This document shows positions 1-11,640 of a DNA stretch of 64,000 nt, one piece after another (the first letter of the stretch is position 1; each line of letters starts with the position of its first letter). Origin of the DNA: Magnolia sinica (lineage: Eukaryota; Streptophyta; Magnoliopsida; Magnoliales; Magnoliaceae); contig NC_080588.1 in the NCBI RefSeq assembly GCF_029962835.1, positions 30,241,501-30,305,500 of the forward strand, given 5' to 3'. The notes beneath the pieces were generated by a model, which did no database searches, was not told the DNA's origin, and saw only the letters and a list, made by a program, of their open reading frames with translations. The position numbers and the translations under genes are program-made.

Positions 1-413
1 TGTTCTTCATACATTGTTGGTTGGTTGGTAATTAGTTTAATTCTGTTGTTTACTTTGTCTCCTAGGCATGGTTTGGTGATGGAATCCATTCTAATTCATA
101 TACCTTTCATCTCTTGAAAACCAGACCAAGTAAGTTCAGTTTGAATCCCATAATCCTTGATGCAGGCATAAGATCTCCCTGATCTCTACAAGTGGATCCT
201 CTGAAACCCTAGTTTCTTTCCTCTGAATTCCTTAAAGTTTTAGATAACTATTCCACAATTATTTCTTAAATTCTATTTGGTTTAGATCATATCTTAGTCT
301 AGTTCTATTTCTACCTAGTTTCAGGAAACGTACAAGTTTCAGTCCCTGTGGATTCAACCTCGGTCTTACCGAGTTTATTACTACATCACAACCCTATACT
401 TGGGGAGTGAACA
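1..413 (+). repeat. 3' part of the 5' LTR of the gypsy element
   Basis: Identical to 9759-10171 except at position 356. It ends ...GTGAACA at 413, immediately before the primer-binding site. About 1.86 kb of this LTR should lie upstream of the window, if it is as long as the 3' copy. Confidence 0.92.
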
Positions 414-419
414 AGTTTT

Positions 420-437
420 TGGCGCCGTTGCCGGGGA
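420..437 (+). other. Primer-binding site of the gypsy element
   Basis: TGGCGCCGTTGCCGGGGA lies seven bases after the LTR end. It resembles the tRNA-Asp-type priming site described for Athila-like plant elements (from memory). Confidence 0.75.
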
Positions 438-1196
438 CTAACGGTTACGATTTTCTGAAATTAATTAGTTTTAGAATTAGGTTAGGATTAGGATTTTACT
501 AACTTTAGGCTAAAAGTTTTTATTTTATTTTATTCTTAGAAACTAACTTGTTTCCATATTTTGTAGGATCCTGACATAAGTCCATAAATTGGTAATTCCT
601 TCCTAATCTCTTTACTTTTTCTACCTTTTAGAATTAGGGTTTAAATTTTGAAAATTTTAATTCTAGTATTTTTTCTATTTTTAGGAAGCAGTTTATTTTT
701 AGAAACTAGGTTAGTTATTTCCCTTTCTAGAAAAATCCTCTAATTTTAGAAACTTTTCTCTTTTGTTTTTCACTTTCTATTTTTAACTCTTTTTAAATCT
801 AATTTGTTTCCTCATTTATTTTTAGAATTTTTGTTTAGAAACTAACCTTCCTATTTTGTAGGCCTTTAAAATAGAAATTTCTAATTCGGTAAGCTCCTTC
901 TCTACTTCCTATTTTTCAGTTCTCTTTTAGTAATTTACTTTCTAGTTTAGGACTTTCCTAATTTATTTTAGTAGTTTCCACTTTCTTTTAGAAATCAGTT
1001 TACTGTTATCTTTCTTTTAAAGGATTGTTTTTCTCCTTTTTAGAATCTAACTTATTTTTCTTTTATTTTGCAGGTCCTTAACTTAGGAGCTTCAATTTGG
1101 TAATTCCTTTCCAACTCTCCCTCTCTTTCTTTTTAGATTTTCTTTTTCCTTTCTTAGGATTAGGCTTTGAATTTAATTGAGGGCTGCGAGTGTTTC
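438..1196 (+). other. Untranslated leader with three mini-exon-like units
   Basis: An AT-rich leader between the primer site and gag. It holds three similar units of 25-27 bases, 567-591, 862-888 and 1074-1099. Each follows a T-rich tract ending in AG and is followed by GTAA. A further TTTCTTAG at 1150-1157 precedes the gag ATG. No open reading frame of note is present. Confidence 0.55.
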
Positions 1197-2920
1197 ATGC
1201 CCAAGTGGGCCCGTGACAACACTCGACGTCTCTTGACTGAAGGAGTGGTTGAGGGGTTGACTATCCATCGCAGGACTAGACACCACTCGAAATCTCCTAA
1301 GTTAAGTGAAGTTATGGCTGAAGACCAACCTCCTCTACTTCCACCTAGGGTGGAGGATACCCAAGATGAGAATGAGGTGCAACAGGCACCCCCGCCTCGT
1401 ACTTTACGAGATTATCTACAACCGGCGGGAGTGAGTACGCCCTCATGCATGATTTTTCCTGAAAACACAGGACAAATGGACATCAAGCCAGGAGTTATCC
1501 AACTCCTTCCCAAATTCTATGGACTTGAATCAGAAAGTCCATATTTACATTTGAAAGAGTTCGATGAGATTATAGCTACATTATGTTTTCCTAATGTATC
1601 TGAGGATACAATTAGGCTAAAACTCTTTCCTTTTTCCTTAAAAGAGAAAGCTAAGACGTGGTTACATTCACTGCGTCCTAGATCCATTGGCACATGGAAC
1701 GACATGCAGAGGGAATTCATAAAAAAATTCTTCCCACATCATAAAACGATTACCCTCAGAAAAGCAATCATGAACTTTGCCCAAAAGGAAGATGAAACAT
1801 TCTTCCAATGTTGGGAAAGGTTCAAAGATTTGGTCAGTTCATGCCCACAACACGGATTTGAAACGTGGCGCATTACAAATTTTTTCTACGATGGACTGAC
1901 ATCTTCCATACGCCAAATGGTCGAGACAATGTGTAATGGAGAGTTCATTAATAAAGATGTCGACGAGGTATGGGATTACCTCGATAGTCTCGCTAAAAAA
2001 ACACAATCATGGGACTATTACCCAATGGCGAACACCACGTCTAGGCCGACTCAATTAAAGGAGAAAGGTGGATTATATCTCTTGAAAGAAGAGGATGATC
2101 TCAAGTGTAAAGTGACTACGCTCATAAGGAAAGTTGAGGCCATGGAAGGAAAGAAGGATAAGGTCAATGAATTTTTTGCGGAATCTGTGAGTGCAACATT
2201 CACACAACTGAAAACTGTCCTACAATACCCGCCTTTCGAGGAGTGTTGAATGAACAAGCCAATGCCGTAAACAACTATCAAAGACCTTTTACTGGACCTA
2301 ACTTCAATACATACAATCCTGGCTGGAAAAATCATCCAAACTTTAGTTGGAGGAATGGACAGACGGCTACTCCTCCAGGTTTCTTCAATCAAAATCCAAA
2401 TCAAGTGAAACCTCAAGAGGAACCGGTTCAAAATCCCATACAAAAGCTGGCTCAGGCAATGTGGGGAATTACAGATTTTATGCAAAAGATAGATTCTCGT
2501 ATGACGGTTATAGAAAAGGGGATGCTTCCTGCACAACCTCTCCCCAATCCTAAACCGCAGTACGAGAATAATGATCCTAGCTCTTCAAATCAGATGGGGC
2601 ATGCTAAATCCATCACCACTCTTAGGAGTGGGAAGATCATTGATAAAACTCTTCCAGTTAGGCCCGAAAAGCCTCAAGAACCAGAAGAGGACAACAATGA
2701 TGGATCCAGTGATGCCCCACAAAAAGTAGAACCGGAACTTCTAGAGAAGCCAGTTGCTCTATTCCCCCAACGGTTGGTTTCACCAAAACCTCTCTCTAAC
2801 TCTCAAGATATCCTAGAGGTGTTGAAACAGGTGAAAGTCAACATTCCTCTACTTGATGTCGTTAAACAGATACCTTCATATGCCAAATTCCTGAAAGACT
2901 TATGCACGACCAAAAGATAA
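1197..2920 (+). pseudogene. gag: gag of the gypsy element, frameshifted
   Basis: Encodes the capsid polyprotein of the retrotransposon. The first ATG of the open frame is at 1197. A retrotransposon gag domain (KTWLHSL, WERFKDL, FYDGL) lies at about residues 140-260. The first frame stops at 2249; the second, from about 2225 to 2920, carries the conserved AVNNYQRP and NTYNPGW segment, so a small indel near 2225-2243 separates the two halves. The second frame ends in TAA at 2918-2920, but protease homology continues beyond it in the same frame. No CCHC zinc knuckle is obvious. The gene is broken, and its products would have to come from another copy. Confidence 0.82.
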
Positions 2921-3541
2921 AAAATTATTCAAAAGAAAATCTTCTTGATTGAGAAAGTGAGTGCCATCCTGAAGCAAGACGTGCCGTAGAAATTCAAAGA
3001 TCCCGGTAGCCCAACCATATCATGTGTAATCGGGAACCATCGAATTGATCACACACTTCTTGATTTAGGAGCGAGCGTCAATTTGATTCCCTACTCGGTA
3101 TACAAACAGTTAGGTTTGGGTGAATTAAAACCCACCCTAACCACACTACAACTTGCTGATCACTCTGTTCATGTACCAAGAGGGATAATTGAGGATGTGT
3201 TAGTCCAGGTCGATCGATTTTACTACCCTGTAGATTTTATCATCCTGGACACCGAACCCATCAATAACACAAGCACTCAGATTCCCGTCATTCTTGGTCG
3301 CCCATTCCTTGCCACGTCAAATGCAATTATCAATTGCAGGAATGGTGTCATGACTATGTCTTTTAGAAATTTGACATTGGAGTCAAACATTTTTTTCAAT
3401 AACGGCGGCACAGAGGATGATGGCGATTTCCACGACATTAACATGATTGACTCTTTCGTGGAAGATCGAACACCTCTGACCTTATCCTCCGACCATCAGA
3501 GACGTGCCCAGCCCACTCCCATGATTTTGATGATGACATGA
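2921..3541 (+). pseudogene. Aspartic protease region of the gypsy element
   Basis: Continues in the frame of the second half of gag after TAA 2918-2920 and a second in-frame TAG at 2987-2989. The active-site motif DLGASV starts at 3062, followed by a typical retropepsin fold region ending near VILGRPFL at about 3290-3310. It would process the Gag-Pol polyprotein. The frame is lost near 3490-3520, where homology moves to another frame. Two stops and a frameshift make it a pseudogene. Confidence 0.8.
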
Positions 3542-5336
3542 TTAGGGAGGATACTGCACTTGCTTGATACTTGCCGGTACTTGAAGTTAACCGGTGGAGG
3601 CCACAATTTGAAGAATTGCCACAAACCGATGTAGTGCCTCTACCGTCTAACCTCAAGCCGCCGAAGCTTGACCTAAAACCTTTGCCCTCTGATTTGAAAT
3701 ATGCCTATTTAGGTCAAGACGAGACATACCCGGTGGTGATCTCTACCCACCTGGAGAAAGAACAGGAGAGTATGCTCATCTCTACTCTCATTGAGCATAA
3801 AGGAGCCCTGGGATGGACGATAGCGGACCTCAAGGGAATCGATCCCTCGATTTGTACTCACCGCATATATCTTGAGGATAATGCAAAAACCGCTCGGCAA
3901 CCACAACGTAGACTAAATCCAAACATGAAGGAAGTGGTTAAGGCCGAGGTTCTTAAACTATTGGACGTGGGTATCATATACCCTATATCTGATAGTCAAT
4001 GGGTGAGTCCAACTCAAGTGGTCCCTAAGAAGTCCGGAATCACCATCGTAGCCAATGCCAATAATGAACTCGTGCCAACTAGAGTCACTACTGGTTGGAG
4101 AATGTGCATTGACTACAGGAAGTTGAATACCGTCACGAGGAAAGACCACTTTCCTTTACCATTCATTGATCAGATCCTGGAAAGGTTAGCTGGTCATTCC
4201 TATTACAGTTTCCTTGACGGGTATTCGGGCTACAACCAGATAGAGATAGCCCCTGAAGACCAGGAAAAGACCACATTTACATGTCCTTACGGCACCTTTG
4301 CCTATCGAAGGATGCCATTCGGACTATGTAATGCCCCTGCCACCTTTCAGCGATGTATGCTTAGTATCTTTTCTGATATGGTGGGGCAATATCTAGAGGT
4401 CTTCATGGACGATTTCTCTGTTTACGGTCCATCTTTCAGCAAGTGCTTGGAAAGTCTTAAATGTGTGCTGAAAAGATGTGAAGAAAAGAACTTGGTACTT
4501 AATTGGGAGAAGTGCCATTTCATGGTTCAAAAGGGAATTGTCCTTGGGCATATCATCTCGTCCAAGGGAATCGAGGTAGATAAGGCAAAAATTGATCTTA
4601 GCTCTAACCTACCTTCACCCAAGAACATCAGAGACGTGCGATCCTTCTTAGGACACGCAGGATTTTACAGGCGATTCATAAAGGACTTTAGTCTCCTCTC
4701 TCGTCCTTTATGTACTCTTCTTCAAAAGGATGCTCCGTACAAGTGGACTGAGCAATGCCAGGAAGCTTTCACCAAGCTTAAGGGCACGTTAACCACTGCA
4801 CCTATCATGCAGCCACCCAGAGCCTTCCTTTTGAGCTTATGTGCGACGCTTCTGATTATGCTCTTGGGGCGGTCCTAGGCCAGAGAAAAGATAAGAGGCC
4901 CTACGTCATTCATTATGCAAGTAGAACTTTAAATTCTGCCCAGGTGAACTACTTGACTACGGAAAAGGAACTCTTAGCTATAGTGTTCGCCTTGGACAAA
5001 TTTAGGTCCTACTTGATCGGATCCAAGATCATTATCTACACAGATCATGCGACACTTAAGTATCTTCTTTCTAAGAATGATTCTAAGCCCCGTTTGATAC
5101 GATGGATCCTTCTACTCCAAGAATTTGATTTGGAAATTAAAGATAAAAAGGGAGTAGAGAACGTAGTGGTCGATCACCTTTCTCGCCTTAATACCTCTGA
5201 TTCCCTTGAGGCGACTCATATCAACGACATGTTCCCTGATGAACAATTGTTCCGAGTCTCCCATTCACCTTGGTTCGCTGATATTGCTAATTATCTTGCT
5301 ACAGGTGCCATACCGGCACAGTGGATGCAGAGATAA
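3542..5336 (+). pseudogene. Reverse transcriptase and RNase H of the gypsy element
   Basis: The frame entering this segment has a TGA at 3565-3567, then runs open to 4878. It shows the reverse transcriptase signatures VSPTQVVPKKSG, MCIDYRKLN, FLDGYSGYNQI and the catalytic FMDD at 4402-4413, a common variant of YMDD. A frameshift at about 4815-4838 shifts to the frame starting at 4839, which carries RNase H ([23 protein letters not shown], and VVDHLSRL at the end). The enzyme would copy element RNA into DNA and remove the RNA strand. Catalytic residues remain recognisable, so decay is mostly by indels and stops. Confidence 0.87.
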
Positions 5337-6552
5337 GAAGAAATTCTTCACCGAGGTGCGCAACTTTTCAGGATGATCCTTACTTATTTAAATATTATCC
5401 AGACCAAATCCTAAAGAGATGTGTACCAGACGATGAGCATCAGAGCGTCATCTCCTTCTGTCACTCACAGGCCTGTGGTGGTCACTTTTCTGCTAAAAAG
5501 ACCACGGCCAAGATTCTGCAGTGTGGCTTTTCTTGGCCCACTATGTTTAGGGACACTCATGAGTTTTGCAAAGCTTGTGAGCGTTGTCGAAAATTGGGAG
5601 CATGGCGAAATATGATGCCTTTGAATCCCATCCTTATCATTGAAGCATTTGATTCTTTGGGGCATCGATTTCATGGGACCATTCCCCCAATCGTTTGGGA
5701 ATCGTATATTTTGCTCGCAGTGGATTATGTCACTAAATGGGTCGAAGCGATTAGTGTCGAAAGAATGACCATCGCACGGTCATTAAATTCCTAAAAGAAA
5801 ACATCCTTTCTCGATTCGGAACGCCTCGAGCCATCATTAGTGATGGGGGCTCACACTTTTGTAATAAACCATTTGAGAGCTTAATGAAGAAATACGGTAT
5901 CTCTCATAAGGTGAGCACCCCATACCATCCACAGACAAGTGGACAAGCTGAGATTTCCAATAGGGAGATCAAACACATTTTGGAGAAAACGGTTAACCCA
6001 GATCGTAAGGATTGGTCAATCCGATTGACCGATGCCTTATGGGCATACCGTACTGCCTTTAAAACCCTTATTGGAATGTCTCCCTTTAGACTTGTCTATG
6101 GGAAAGCTTGTCACTTGCCTGTGGAGCTGGAACATAAAGCGTACTGGGCGATCAAAAATCTTAATTTCAATCTAGACAACGCTGGCTCGCTACGCAAACT
6201 TCAATTGAATGAACTTGAGGAAATCCGGAATGATGCGTACGATAATTCGAGAATTTACAAGGACAAGATGAAAGCATTTCATGACCAACACATTTTACGA
6301 AAATCATTCACGCCTGGTCAGAAGGTACTTTTGTACAATTCTCGATTACATCTCTTTCCGGGTAAGCTTCGATCTTGTTGGACCGGCCCTTACATTGTTG
6401 TCACTGTTTTTCGGCATGGGGCCGTTGAGATAAGAGATCCCGACAATGGCAAGGAGTTTAAAGTCAATGGACATCGATTGAAACCATTTGTCGAGAAATT
6501 TGATTCAGAGGACATGTCCATGCCTTTGACTGATCCTGTTTACCAGGATTGA
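5321..6552 (+). pseudogene. Integrase of the gypsy element
   Basis: Two frames, 5321-5794 and 5800-6552 (first methionine at 5884), separated by a frameshift near 5780. The first holds the zinc-binding HHCC segment (CHSQACGGHF, CKACERC) and the first catalytic aspartate in LLAVDYVTKW. The second holds the second aspartate in IISDGGSHF and the glutamate in [10 protein letters not shown], then a C-terminal WTGPYIV motif of the GPY/F type. No chromodomain follows. Together these form a D,D-35-E integrase interrupted by one frameshift. The end at 6552 is a normal terminator. Confidence 0.85.
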
Positions 6553-7902
6553 AGGTAGTTGCTTTATTTGTCTGGCTGAAGACGGTAAACTTAGCGCTCC
6601 TGGGAGGCAACCCAGTTCTTCATTACATTTCATTTTTATCATTAGTTAGTTCAATGTTTGTGGGTAACATTACTGCAAACCCTCACGAGACTACAACTCG
6701 TCCACTAGGGGCAACCTAGGGGTTTAAAGGCTTGTTGCATATGCTAAATGCAATCGAGAGCACCTGCGAAAGTGGTATAGGTAGGATTTTATTTTGTGTT
6801 ATTTTTGTTGCCTTTTCTCTCATGCTGACCGACGCCCACGCTGTGATCTCTTGGAAAGTGTCTCTCTATGCATCATCCAGGTACTATCTTCCCATCACTT
6901 CTCATTTACTCATTTTGTCCCATGTGCATTGCATGCTTATTTCTTTTACATTGAGGACAATGTAGATTTTAGGTTGGGGGTGGGAGATTAGGTTTCCTAA
7001 TCAGTATCTTCTTAAATCTTGAGCAGAAATTGTGAAAATTTTTAAATTTTTCTAGAATTTCGTATGAATTCGAAGCGATTTTGACGGCCATCTTGGATTT
7101 AGAATTACAAGATAAGTAATGTTGGAATTGATGACTCTTGGATTTAACTATTTGTTAGATTTCACAGTTAAGTTAGAACTACTAATCCATGATTAGAAGT
7201 TTTAAACATTGAGTGAATCATAATTTTACATGTCACATCTCGCTTACACATTAAGGTTTTCATTCGATATTGAAGGATTAATTTGGTGATCACTAAGCTT
7301 GAAAGGAACCAACTTGATAAATTGAAAAGATTGGGCGAATGGTTTTCACCATAGGTTTGCTCCCTACAGGTGAAGGTTTGATTCCCCAAGGTTGACATTC
7401 ATAAACTATTTGGTGACCGGTCTTTACCATAGGTTTGCTCCCTATAGGTGAGGACTCAATTCCCCTTCTTGGCGTTACTTTTAATGGAAAAAAAAATAAA
7501 AAAATAAAAAAATAAAAAATAAAAAATCAAATCAAATATTAAAAGAATAAAAAGATAATGTGTAAGCCAAGTGGGTTATCATGAATTCTCTTATTGGTTA
7601 TCAATAATATCCTTAAAATAGAGAGGTGAATCTCAATGTTGATAAGTCGAGATTAGACTATACATCCATGGAATTCAGTGTTTGGAATTGTTCTAATTAA
7701 GGGATTAATATTTGAACTTCATTATGAAGTTTACCGTGAGCTTGATTCCAGGAGAAAGTAATGCCAACATTCATGAATCTTAGAATTCGAGTATCTGAAC
7801 TATTTTTCATAAATCTCTTGAGTTTGTAGAAATTGTCCTGTAATTCTCAATTTATTTTTCGCATACCTTGCTCGGGACTAACAAGATGCTGGTTAGGGGT
7901 TG
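6553..7902 (+). other. Post-pol region of the gypsy element with two polypurine-like tracts
   Basis: No env-like or other open reading frame is visible. A GGGAGGCAACCCAG segment lies at 6602-6615. A purine tract (GGTTGGGGGTGGGAG) lies at about 6972-6986 and a second (GCTGGTTAGGGGT) at about 7888-7900, just before the LTR start at 7903. Two related segments containing CCATAGGTTTGCTCCCTA lie 78 bp apart at about 7348 and 7426. A-rich simple sequence lies at 7483-7560. Confidence 0.6.
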
Positions 7903-10171
7903 TGTTGAGGGTCGAATATTGCATATCAGACCCCAGTTATTGCCAGGATCTACAAACATAGTATTGTTTAACGGCCTGATTTAATCATGTTTGTGATGCA
8001 GGGTGTATTCACGAGTTTGGACTGGAAAAGGGTACTAAAAGCATAGATTTAACAGTCTGAAGTCACCAAGGCAAGCGACGGACCCTATGAGACCAAGATC
8101 GACAGATTTGCACGCCAGGGACCCAAGGAAATCGAGGAATTGAAGCTCAAGTGGCCTGAAAAGTGTCCAGAATGCAAGATCATAGGGTTCCCACCATCCG
8201 ATCAGTTCAAAACTTCATACATGGCCTGAGGACCATAAATTAACCGTACACATCGAAAATCAGCCATTGGATCTCTTTAGAAATGTCCCAACGGACAGAT
8301 CAGCCCACAACTTATCAATCTGGGGCCCGCCTGATATCTTGAAATACTTCAATTTTGGTGTCAACCATTTAAATCATATGGCAACCAGGATGGACGGAGC
8401 TGATCTCTCATATACATCAGCATGGGACCTACATGTGCATCGCACATGTACAGCATGGGCGCACCAGGCGTGCACGGAAACTCCAGGACGGTTTGACCGT
8501 CCTGGACTCGAACTCTTTCACAAACAGAGAAGGAAACCTTCTCTGTTTTTCTTTCACGCGTAGCCGACCACAGGAAGTAGCAGTGGGCCACCATCAGCAT
8601 GGATTTAGATGATCCACACCGTTCATTCGTCCAGTAGGGTAGCTATAACCCTCATCTAGGTGACCTTTTGGCCCCATGCAGATGCAAACACGAAGATCGA
8701 TGCACAACATAGGATGAACGGTGAATTGAGTGAGTACAATGGGCCGCACAAGAACCTACGAAAACTACTCCTCCCCGACTGGTTTTTCACAAGGATTTCA
8801 ATGGATGGTGGGGATTTCTCAACCGATTTCGATCATGGCCTCCACCAACGTCCCAGCGCAAGAAGCGCCAAGCTCTGTTGCGCGCAACCGGGATTTTCGG
8901 GTCGTTCCGTGATCAAGATGGTGATCTGATCAGCCATCCAGTCCGTTCAAAAGATGGAGTAAGCGATCTTGAACCCCACCAAGAAGTCCGATTCCAATTC
9001 TGGACGATCAGTCGTCCAAAATCTCAAGCCAAATGGAGGTGTTTTTCCGCGTTCCGTCTGCTGCGCATGTTGACGCACACGCCTATGGACTGCGTTTTTC
9101 ACAGCAGCTGTTCCGGACCCATGGATATATAAAATACAGGGAGTTTGGCTGCTGCTGGACGACAGGGAGAGAAAGAGAGAAACGGACGTGGGGGAAAGGA
9201 TGTTTGGACGGTGGAAGCAAGAAGGGAAGAGAAGAGAGAGGATCGGACGGCCATCTCCATTAAGAGCAGAGGCAGAGAAAGGACTTGGGATTCTTGGCAG
9301 GGGTTGGCTTTGAAGGAAGGAAGAAAAGGAAGAGACGTGAAGGTGCGGGTGGCTGGAACGAGAGAGAGTTGCTCGGTCTAAAGGAAAAACGAAAGCAGTG
9401 GCTGGGTTTTCTCTCTCTTCCCTTCTTGTTCTTTTCTTTTCCTTTTTATTTTTATTTTATGGTTTAATCAGCCCATCCATGTGTGGCTAATCCTCTTAGC
9501 TAGGGCTAAGAGGTGAAGCCTGTAGCGAGATGGGAGACACTATCTCATGCGTTTAATTTGAATTTCTGAACTGAACTTGGTTTTAAGTTGATTATTAAAA
9601 GAATATTTTCTCAGTCTTTAATGGTCTGTTGTGACTGAAATTACAATGGGTTTGCAATGGCTTTAAATATCTCTTTTTCTCTTTTGATGTTTATGACGTC
9701 AGGAGGCCCTGTTGTTCATCATTGTTCCATGGGCATGGTAGGATAATAGCACCCTTCCTGTTCTTCATACATTGTTGGTTGGTTGGTAATTAGTTTAATT
9801 CTGTTGTTTACTTTGTCTCCTAGGCATGGTTTGGTGATGGAATCCATTCTAATTCATATACCTTTCATCTCTTGAAAACCAGACCAAGTAAGTTCAGTTT
9901 GAATCCCATAATCCTTGATGCAGGCATAAGATCTCCCTGATCTCTACAAGTGGATCCTCTGAAACCCTAGTTTCTTTCCTCTGAATTCCTTAAAGTTTTA
10001 GATAACTATTCCACAATTATTTCTTAAATTCTATTTGGTTTAGATCATATCTTAGTCTAGTTCTATTTCTACCTAGTTTCAGGAAACGTACAAGTTTCAG
10101 TCCCTGTGGATTCGACCTCGGTCTTACCGAGTTTATTACTACATCACAACCCTATACTTGGGGAGTGAACA
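7903..10171 (+). repeat. Complete 3' LTR of the gypsy element
   Basis: It starts TGTTGAGGGT and ends GTGAACA. The start is supported by the related solo LTR at 54490-55727, whose minus-strand start is also TGTTGAGGGT followed by AATATTGCATAT. The length is 2269 bp. It ends directly at the satellite array. Short open frames inside it look like chance. Confidence 0.82.
9126..9134 (+). promoter_or_regulatory. Probable TATA box of the LTR promoter
   Basis: TATATAAAA in the middle of the 3' LTR, where a U3 promoter would be expected. Transcription would start roughly 30 bp downstream. Position and motif only. Confidence 0.5.
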
Positions 10172-11424
10172 CTTCACGGTCAATTCACTTCACTTCACGG
10201 CCATTTCCACGCACTTCGCGATCAATTCACTTCACTTCACCGTCATTTCCATGCATTTCACGGTCATTCTCGGTGATTCTGTGTTGATTCACGGTCAATT
10301 CGATGCACTTCACGGTCAATTCACTTCACGACCATTTCCACGCACTTCGCGGTCAATTCACTTCACTTCACGCCCATTTCCATGCATTTCACGGTCATTC
10401 ACGGCAATTCTGTGTTAATTCACGGTCAATTCGACGCACTTCGCAGTTAATTCACTTCACTTCATGGTCATTTCCACGCACTTCACGGTCAATTCACTTC
10501 ACTTCACCGTCATTTCCATGCATTTCACGGTCATTCCCGGCGATTCCGTGTTGATTCACGGTTAATTTGACGCACTTCACGGTCAATTCATTTCACTTCA
10601 TGGCCATTTCCACGCACTTCATGGTCAATTCACTTCACTTCACCGTCATTTCCATGCATTTCACGATCATTCCCCGCGATTCCGTGTTGATTCACAGTCA
10701 ATTCGACGCACTTCACAGTCAATTCGCTTCATTTCACGGCCATTTCCATGCACTTCGCAGTCAATTCACTTCACTTCACACCCATTTCCATGCATTTCAC
10801 GGTCATTCTCGGCAATTCTGTGTTGATTCGCAGTCAATTTGACGCACTTCATGGTCAATTCACTTCACTTCACGGCCATTTCCACTCACTTCGCAGTCAT
10901 TTCACTTCACTTCACCGTCATTTCCATGAATTTCACGGTCATTCTCGGCAATTCCGTGTTGATTCACGGTTAATTCGACGCACTTCACGGTCAATTCACT
11001 TCACTTCACGGCCATTTCCACGCACTTCATGGTCATTTCACTTCACTTCACCATCATTTCCATGCATTTCACAGTCATTCCCGGTGATTCCGTGTTGATT
11101 CACGGTCAATTCGACGTACTTCACGGTCAATTCATGAAAATGGGCGTGAAGTGAAGTGAATTGACCGTGAAGTGCGTCAAATTGACTGTGAATCAACATG
11201 GAATCGCCAGGAATGACCGTGAAATGCATGGAAATGATGGTGAAGTGAAGTGAATTGACTGCGAAGTGTGTGGAAATGGCCGTGAAGTGAAGTGAATTGA
11301 CCGTGAAGTGAGTGGAAATGGCCGTGAAGTGAAGCGAATTGACCGTGAAGTGCGTCGAATTGACCATGAATGAACACGGAATCACCGGGAATGACCGCGA
11401 AATGCATGGAAATGAACACGGACA
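10172..11424. repeat. 136-bp higher-order satellite array, outer block, with an orientation switch
   Basis: Tandem repeats whose landmark GTGTTGATTC falls at 10281, 10412, 10548, 10684, 10820, 10956 and 11092: one step of 131 bp, then five of 136 bp. Each unit contains five 21-bp subunits of the form TTCACGGTCAATTCACTTCAC plus one 31-bp subunit containing GATTCCGTGTTGA. At about 11134 the orientation flips, and the reverse-complement form runs to 11424. Open frames here are a by-product of a stop-free repeat. Confidence 0.92.
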
Positions 11425-11640
11425 TTTTTCTCTAATACATATTTATATAAATATGTACATATAAGCATATAAAAAAAATTCTCTCTTTTTATTCATTTCG
11501 TTCTTTATTCATTTAATAAACATTTCTCTTAAACCAGAATGAGTTACTTGACGTACCATATAGGTAGGAGATGCTACTTTAGCTAACCAACCTACTTATT
11601 TTCCAAGATTCCATCAGGTCGATGGTCGAAAATTCATTTC
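11425..11640 (+). repeat. Left non-satellite terminal inverted repeat of the foldback element
   Basis: An AT-rich end matching the reverse complement of 19190-19410 at most positions by eye, including GTTACTTGACGTACC at 11541. Immediately outside it lies satellite rather than unique DNA, so the exact outer boundary is uncertain. Confidence 0.7.

Larger units (their letters stand above)
1..10171 (+). mobile_element. Ty3/gypsy LTR retrotransposon, probably Athila lineage, 5' end cut by window
   Basis: The sequence 1-413 recurs at 9759-10171 at a constant offset with one mismatch (A356 versus G10114). Between the copies lie, in order, a primer-binding site, a leader, gag, protease, reverse transcriptase, RNase H and integrase, which is the Ty3/gypsy order. 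The complete right LTR appears to start TGTTGAGG at 7903 and ends GTGAACA at 10171, giving short TGTT/AACA inverted ends. The gag region with an NTYNPGW motif, the DLGASV protease and the GGCGCCGTTGCCGGGGA priming site fit the Athila lineage from memory. The coding region is broken in at least eight places, so the copy cannot make its own proteins. It ends directly against the satellite array at 10172, so it inserted into that array. The 5' target duplication is outside the window. Confidence 0.9.

Noticed and set aside
420-437. tRNA gene
   Set aside because: Only the 18 bases complementary to a tRNA 3' end are present; no cloverleaf. The same holds for 24758 and 45189.
2051-2536. Minus-strand open frame of 161 residues
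   Set aside because: Antisense to retrotransposon gag, with no recognisable domain.
6553-7902. env-like gene after pol, as in some Athila elements
   Set aside because: No open frame longer than about 80 residues and no membrane-spanning pattern in this stretch.
8267-9467. Several open frames of 60-98 residues
   Set aside because: They lie inside the 3' LTR of the gypsy element, in overlapping frames and without homology.
6981-10171. 3' LTR starting at 6981 (TGGGAG after a purine tract)
   Set aside because: The related solo LTR at 54490-55727 starts at the equivalent of 7903, and TGTT...AACA ends fit only that start. Kept as a finding because the 5' LTR is not fully visible.
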